Shown piece by piece: positions 60,454-64,000 of a DNA stretch of 64,000 nucleotides (within the stretch, counting starts at the first letter, position 1; each line of letters opens with the position of its first letter). A program made the translations under genes and the position numbers. Location of the stretch: assembly GCA_051880475.1 (NCBI GenBank), contig JBJEOA010000060.1, forward strand, positions 26,945 to 90,944. The letters are read 5' to 3'. The notes below the pieces were generated by a model. The model did not search any database. It saw only the letters and a program-made list of their open reading frames with translations, and was not told the origin of the DNA. This DNA comes from JAUUSJ01 sp051880475. GTDB taxonomy: Bacteria; Bacillota; Clostridia; Lachnospirales; Lachnospiraceae.

Positions 60454-61416
60454 GTGCAAAGAACAAGACGTTTACGCAGTAGTGAACAAATGAGAGCATT
60501 AGTGAGAGAAAATTATTTACACATTTCAGATTTTGTATATCCTCTTTTTATTATTGAGGGAGAAAATATAAAAAATGCGGTGAATTCTATGCCTGGAATT
60601 TATCAGTATTCTTTGGACCGTCTAGGAGAAGAATTAGATAGAGTAGCTAAGGCGGGAGTTAGTGCTGTTTTATTATTTGGAATTCCAGACAAAAAAGATG
60701 AGATGGGGTCTGGCGCGTATGATGAGAACGGAATTACGCAAAGAGCAGTAAGATATATTAAAAAGAATTATCCAGATATTATAGTTATTGTTGATGTTTG
60801 TCTTTGCGAATATACATCGCATGGGCATTGCGGTGTTGTGCATGATGGAGAGATATTAAATGATGCTACACTGCCATTGCTTGCAAAGATGGCTCTTACT
60901 TGTGTTCAGGCAGGAGCAGATATGGTTGCACCATCTGATATGATGGATGGAAGAGTGCAAGCAATTAGAGAGGCATTAGATAAAGAAGGATTTGTAAATA
61001 CACCGATTATGGCGTACAGTGCTAAATTTTCTTCCGCTTACTATGGACCTTTTAGAGATGCAGCACATTCTGCACCGTGTTTTGGAGACCGTAAGACTTA
61101 TCAGATGGACGTAGCAAACGGAAAAGAAGCAATAAAAGAAGTTATTTTGGATTTAGAAGAGGGAGCTGATATTGTCATGGTAAAACCAGGGCTTGCTTTT
61201 TTAGATGTATTAAAAGAAGTCTCTGGAGTAGTAGATTGTCCAGTTGCCGTATATAATGTGAGTGGTGAGTATTCCATGGTGAAAGCAGCAGCTATGAACG
61301 GTTGGATTGATGAGAAGAAGATTGTATTAGAAAATATGATAGCAATGAAGCGAGCTGGGGCTAAAATTATTATCACCTATCACGCATTAGATATCGCTAA
61401 ATGGATAAAAGAATAA
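60454..61416 (+). CDS. hemB: Porphobilinogen synthase (delta-aminolevulinate dehydratase)
   Basis: Condenses two ALA molecules to porphobilinogen for tetrapyrroles. Zinc Cys cluster DVCLCEYTSHGHCG (about residue 117), Schiff-base Lys in MAYSAKFSSAYYGPF (about 194) and VMVKPGLAFLD (about 246) are present. I chose the GTG at 60454 because GGAGGTG (60441-60447) precedes it by six bases; the longer frame begins at an upstream TTG that overlaps this site. 320 residues. Confidence 0.96.
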   Translation: MQRTRRLRSSEQMRALVRENYLHISDFVYPLFIIEGENIKNAVNSMPGIYQYSLDRLGEELDRVAKAGVSAVLLFGIPDKKDEMGSGAYDENGITQRAVRYIKKNYPDIIVIVDVCLCEYTSHGHCGVVHDGEILNDATLPLLAKMALTCVQAGADMVAPSDMMDGRVQAIREALDKEGFVNTPIMAYSAKFSSAYYGPFRDAAHSAPCFGDRKTYQMDVANGKEAIKEVILDLEEGADIVMVKPGLAFLDVLKEVSGVVDCPVAVYNVSGEYSMVKAAAMNGWIDEKKIVLENMIAMKRAGAKIIITYHALDIAKWIKE

Positions 61417-61436
61417 AAAAGGAGCTGTAAGCATCC

Positions 61437-61838
61437 ATGAGTTTTTTTAGCCAATTAAAGAGATTATGGAAAACAGAAGATAAAACTGGAGTGAGTGAAG
61501 AGGTTAAGAAAAGAATCTATAATCTTCACACAGAGGCAGAAGTCTTGTTTTATATAGATGACGTTTATCAAGAATCAAATGAGAGGGTAATCACAGTTGT
61601 GGGAGAATGGGTAAAAGGAAATTTGGAGAAAAAATCAATTTGTACATTCTTAGATTGTGAGGGACTTCCAATGAGAGAGGGGAAGATTCTTGCCAGTAAG
61701 GAGGAAACGATATCTCACAGCAAATTTCTTCGAGATGAATTAAAAAATATTTTAAAAATCAGAGTCTTAGATGGAAGTTTAGAAGATGTGCAAGCAGCTC
61801 AGATGCTTATAAAATCTGATTTCAAGGGAGGAGATTGA
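61437..61838 (+). CDS. Conserved-looking protein of unknown function
   Basis: 133 residues, soluble, mixed charge. I do not recognise a family. It starts 20 bases after hemB and ends one base before the membrane flavodoxin-like gene, so it is part of that operon. The body is predicted alpha/beta with strands such as RVITVVGEWVKG and CTFLDCEGLP. A partner or regulator of its neighbours is possible but unsupported. Confidence 0.7.
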   Translation: MSFFSQLKRLWKTEDKTGVSEEVKKRIYNLHTEAEVLFYIDDVYQESNERVITVVGEWVKGNLEKKSICTFLDCEGLPMREGKILASKEETISHSKFLRDELKNILKIRVLDGSLEDVQAAQMLIKSDFKGGD

Positions 61839-61839
61839 G

Positions 61840-62382
61840 ATGCCAAGAGTTTTACTCACTCTTTTGATTTTTATTATCATTGTGATTATTATGATAGTGA
61901 TATCAACGCAGATATACCGAAAATATGAAAATATAAATAAAAAGATATATCCATCCAAGGAACAAATATGGAGAGGAAATGAAAAGCGGGCTTTAATATT
62001 ATTTCAGCCATCCTATCATAATACAGTGGAAACTATGGTAGATTATGTCGGAAATTATTTATCTTCCAATTTAAAATACACCGTAATTAAGAATTATATT
62101 ACATGTACAGAAGTATATGAATTAGATAAGATGGATTTATTAGTTTTTGCGACTCCTATTTATATGGAGAAATGCTCTCCTAATTTGGTAGAGTATTTAC
62201 AAAATAATTCTTTTCAAAAGAAAAAGGTTATCTTGCTAGCAACAGGAATTCATCCAGAGGTTATGAGAGAGTTAGAAGAACTTTCCAAACTCTTATATAG
62301 TGATAATGAAATCTATATGATAAAGATAGCTCGAGATGAGATTGACAAGATAGGAAAATTTATCGAGCAAAAGATAAAGTAA
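61840..62382 (+). CDS. Membrane-anchored flavodoxin-like protein
   Basis: 180 residues: one N-terminal membrane segment (about residues 3-25), then a flavodoxin-like alpha/beta domain with RALILFQPSYHNTVETM at the phosphate-binding position and LLVFATPIYMEKCSPNLVEYL (the usual flavodoxin PIY motif). The TGNT phosphate loop of true flavodoxins is replaced by SYHNT, so FMN binding is uncertain. GGAGGAG at 61827-61833 is a strong ribosome binding site. Confidence 0.75.
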   Translation: MPRVLLTLLIFIIIVIIMIVISTQIYRKYENINKKIYPSKEQIWRGNEKRALILFQPSYHNTVETMVDYVGNYLSSNLKYTVIKNYITCTEVYELDKMDLLVFATPIYMEKCSPNLVEYLQNNSFQKKKVILLATGIHPEVMRELEELSKLLYSDNEIYMIKIARDEIDKIGKFIEQKIK

Positions 62383-62432
62383 CGATTAACCAAAGGACGG
62401 CTGTCCAAAAAGCAAAGAAAAGAGGGAAAAAT

Positions 62433-62816
62433 ATGGACATTAGAGATTTACTGCCAGAAGATGCAGAAGGGAGATTGCGAATTATTCAAGAGACAGTGCC
62501 AGGGAAACAGATTACATTAGCTCATGTAGTTTCTAGTCCAAAGCCAATTGTGTATAGAAAGTTAGGGTTGAATCCAAATATTGACTTTGAGAGAGCGGCA
62601 ATTGGAATTATAACAATGACACCGAGTGAATCTGCAATTATTGCCAGCGATATTGCAATTAAAACTGCGGATGTATATTTAGGTTTTGTTGATAGATTTA
62701 GTGGAACATTAATTATCACAGGACGTATTGCCTCTGTGGAGGCATCTTTGCAGGCTATTTTACAGTATTTTAAGGCAGAACTAGGATTTGCTATTTGTAA
62801 AATTACAAAGAGGTAG
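62433..62816 (+). CDS. eutS: Ethanolamine-type microcompartment shell protein EutS
   Basis: Circularly permuted BMC-domain shell protein. IIQETVPGKQITLAHVV, AAIGIITMTPSESAIIASDIAIKTADV and LGFVDRFSGTLIITG closely follow EutS. The 127 residues include a short N-terminal extension (MDIRDLLPEDAEG). Its only eut partner nearby is eutP, six bases downstream. Confidence 0.9.
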   Translation: MDIRDLLPEDAEGRLRIIQETVPGKQITLAHVVSSPKPIVYRKLGLNPNIDFERAAIGIITMTPSESAIIASDIAIKTADVYLGFVDRFSGTLIITGRIASVEASLQAILQYFKAELGFAICKITKR

Positions 62817-62821
62817 ATAAT

Positions 62822-63355
62822 ATGCGTAAAATTATGTTTGTTGGTAGAAGTGAGGCGGGAAAGACTACTTTAAAACAAGCGTTAAAAGGAGAAAAAATCT
62901 CTTATTATAAAACTCAGTATGTTAATCATTATGATGTTGTGATTGATACACCAGGAGAATATGCGGAAACTAAAAATTTGGCAGGTGCATTAGCCGTTTA
63001 TAGCTGTGAGGCGGATGTAATTGGTTTATTAATTAGTGCGACGGAACCGTTTTCTTTATATCCTCCAAATGTATGTGCTGTCTCTAATCGAGAAGTAATC
63101 GGTGTAGTTACGAAAATCGATGACCCTTATGCGGATGTAGAGCAAGCGACAGAGTGGTTAAAGCTTGCTGGATGTAAGAAAGTATTTCCGGTAAGTTCTT
63201 ATACAGGAGAAGGTCTCGCCGCTATTATTGAACATTTAAAAGAGGAAGACGATATTTTGCCTTGGGAAGAGGCAAAGGCACAATATGATAAATTGAGTTT
63301 TAAAAAAGGAGATAAAGAGGGAACATCGGGAGATGAATTTGGCTTTGTCTTCTAG
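62822..63355 (+). CDS. eutP: EutP/PduV-type GTPase-like protein
   Basis: Small P-loop protein linked to bacterial microcompartments; EutP has been reported as an acetate kinase in one system. Walker A GRSEAGKTTLKQAL (about residue 8), switch IDTPGEYAE (G3) and VTKIDDP (G4, Thr for Asn as is common in EutP). The 177-residue length exceeds typical EutP (~150) by a C-terminal tail (about 148-177) rich in charged residues and ending DEFGFVF. Co-transcribed with eutS. Confidence 0.9.
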   Translation: MRKIMFVGRSEAGKTTLKQALKGEKISYYKTQYVNHYDVVIDTPGEYAETKNLAGALAVYSCEADVIGLLISATEPFSLYPPNVCAVSNREVIGVVTKIDDPYADVEQATEWLKLAGCKKVFPVSSYTGEGLAAIIEHLKEEDDILPWEEAKAQYDKLSFKKGDKEGTSGDEFGFVF

Positions 63356-63375
63356 GAAACAATATAATGAAGATG

Positions 63376-63415
63376 AGGTTGTATTTACCTAAATAACAGG
63401 TAGATACAACCTTTG
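63376..63415 (+). terminator. Terminator after eutP
   Basis: AGGTTGTATTTACCT (63376-63390) pairs with AGGTAGATACAACCT, then TT. The remaining gap to 63649 is AT-rich without a recognisable gene. Confidence 0.85.
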
Positions 63416-63649
63416 CGTGTTTTTATGCCAAAATTTGCAAGAGTTAATCTTAAATAAATAAAAAAGAGAGATGGATTATCAAATAAATCTGTAAAATCCT
63501 TGCCTTAGCTATGGAGAGTGCCAATATGATGAAAGCTCTTTATGTGACAAAGAAATCATATCTTGGGATAAGGAAATTAGGAAATAATTGTTTTATATGT
63601 TGGTATAATGAAAAAAATTAAAAATTTTAAAAAAATTTCAAAAAAAAGG

Positions 63650-63678
63650 TTGACAATCGGAAATAAGAGTGGTATTAT
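63650..63678 (+). promoter_or_regulatory. Promoter for the tRNA-Ser pair
   Basis: TTGACA at 63650-63655, 17-base spacer, TATTAT at 63673-63678. Confidence 0.75.
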
Positions 63679-63726
63679 GTAAAAGTCGCTGAGGGAAAAA
63701 CAAAAAGCGACAAAACAACAAGATAC

Positions 63727-63812
63727 GGAGAGGTGTCCGAGTGGTTTAAGGAGCTGGTCTTGAAAACCAGTGATTCCGAAAGGGACCGTGGGTTCGAATC
63801 CCACCTTCTCCG
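63727..63812 (+). tRNA. tRNA-Ser, anticodon TGA
   Basis: Class II cloverleaf. Acceptor GGAGAGG pairs with CTTCTCC (one G-U), anticodon stem CTGGT/ACCAG with loop CTTGAAA gives TGA, long variable arm, T loop TTCGAAT, discriminator G. CCA is not encoded. Confidence 0.95.
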
Positions 63813-63846
63813 TCTTAAAAAAACATATGGAATTATGTATCAGCTT

Positions 63847-63935
63847 GGAGAAGTACCCAAGAGGCTGAAGGGGCTCCCCTGGAAAGGGAGTAGGTCGTTG
63901 ATAGCGGTGCGAGGGTTCAAATCCCTCCTTCTCCG
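63847..63935 (+). tRNA. tRNA-Ser, anticodon GGA
   Basis: Class II cloverleaf. Acceptor GGAGAAG pairs with CTTCTCC, anticodon stem CTCCC/GGGAG with loop CTGGAAA gives GGA, long variable arm, T loop TTCAAAT, discriminator G. Thirty-four bases after the first tRNA-Ser, probably one transcript. Confidence 0.95.
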
Positions 63936-63967
63936 TTTTCACTTGATTAAAAAAGTGAAAAAAGATG

Positions 63968-63996
63968 TTGACAAAGCAAAAAAGATATGATAAGAT
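63968..63996 (+). promoter_or_regulatory. Promoter at the right edge
   Basis: TTGACA at 63968-63973 and TAAGAT at 63991-63996, 17-base spacer. Its target lies beyond the window. Confidence 0.5.
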
Positions 63997-64000
63997 ATCA

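Noticed and set aside
63577..63990. Reading frames of 85 and 121 codons over the end of the window
   Set aside because: They run across two tRNA-Ser genes and their AT-rich flanks; the tRNAs explain the sequence.

Overview
The window looks like a chromosome segment from a low-GC Gram-positive anaerobe, most likely a Lachnospiraceae-type Clostridia. The signs are AT-rich coding sequence with GGAGG-type ribosome binding sites, an HPr with a Ser46 regulatory site, GatCAB instead of direct Gln/Asn charging, a single-chain PurL, a SpoVB-like flippase, a T-box before thrS, an L20-type leader before infC and a probable 6S RNA. I see no prophage, insertion sequence or CRISPR array. Nearly all of it is housekeeping, and the interest lies in RNA control elements and a few odd gene sets.

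Layout. 1-5.9 kb: the end of a type II fatty acid synthesis operon (fabF, accB, fabZ, accC, accD, accA, FabK-like flavoprotein). 6-8 kb: a small Cys-rich protein (minus strand), trpS and a VTT membrane protein. 8.2-12 kb: an unassigned structured RNA, then an OppA-like lipoprotein and two AstE/ASPA-type proteins with complementary active-site losses. 12-18 kb: purL, a TPR protein and hflX. 18-20.5 kb: ptsH-ptsI behind a BglG/LicT-type antiterminator site. 20.7-24 kb: gatCAB. 24-26 kb: an orphan molybdopterin enzyme (minus strand). 26.3-28.8 kb: two secreted Ig-like (BIG2) proteins. 29-32 kb: a SpoVB-like flippase and an orphan sugar-type binding protein. 32.2-35.3 kb: a cation efflux gene with a probable NiCo riboswitch, then thrC. 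35.4-37.8 kb: the preQ0 operon queD-queE-folE-queC (minus strand). 38-45 kb: gltBD and a DUF5662-type gene. 45-50.4 kb: 6S RNA and a MacAB-like exporter with two adaptor proteins. 50.6-54 kb: fruR-fruK, a transglutaminase lipoprotein and a DUF1700-type protein. 54-58 kb: T-box-thrS and L20 leader-infC-rpmI-rplT. 58-64 kb: tRNA-Leu, siroheme/corrin precursor genes, hemB, a membrane flavodoxin-like protein, eutS-eutP and two tRNA-Ser genes.

How the parts fit. Several operons carry their own RNA switch: RAT antiterminator (ptsHI), T-box (thrS), L20 leader (infC), probable NiCo riboswitch (CDF exporter). FruR has four helically phased GAAAATGA repeats over its own promoter. A family of short intergenic hairpins sharing TTyATGGC-type and CAGG-type segments recurs across the window. 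The best candidates for something undescribed are the AstE-like pair with reciprocally lost residues, the structured RNA at 8.2-8.34 kb that precedes it, the dispersed hairpin family, and the eutSP satellite beside corrin-precursor genes. Many gene starts were moved downstream of the longest reading frame because a Shine-Dalgarno sequence sits inside the longer version; infC needs an ATT start.
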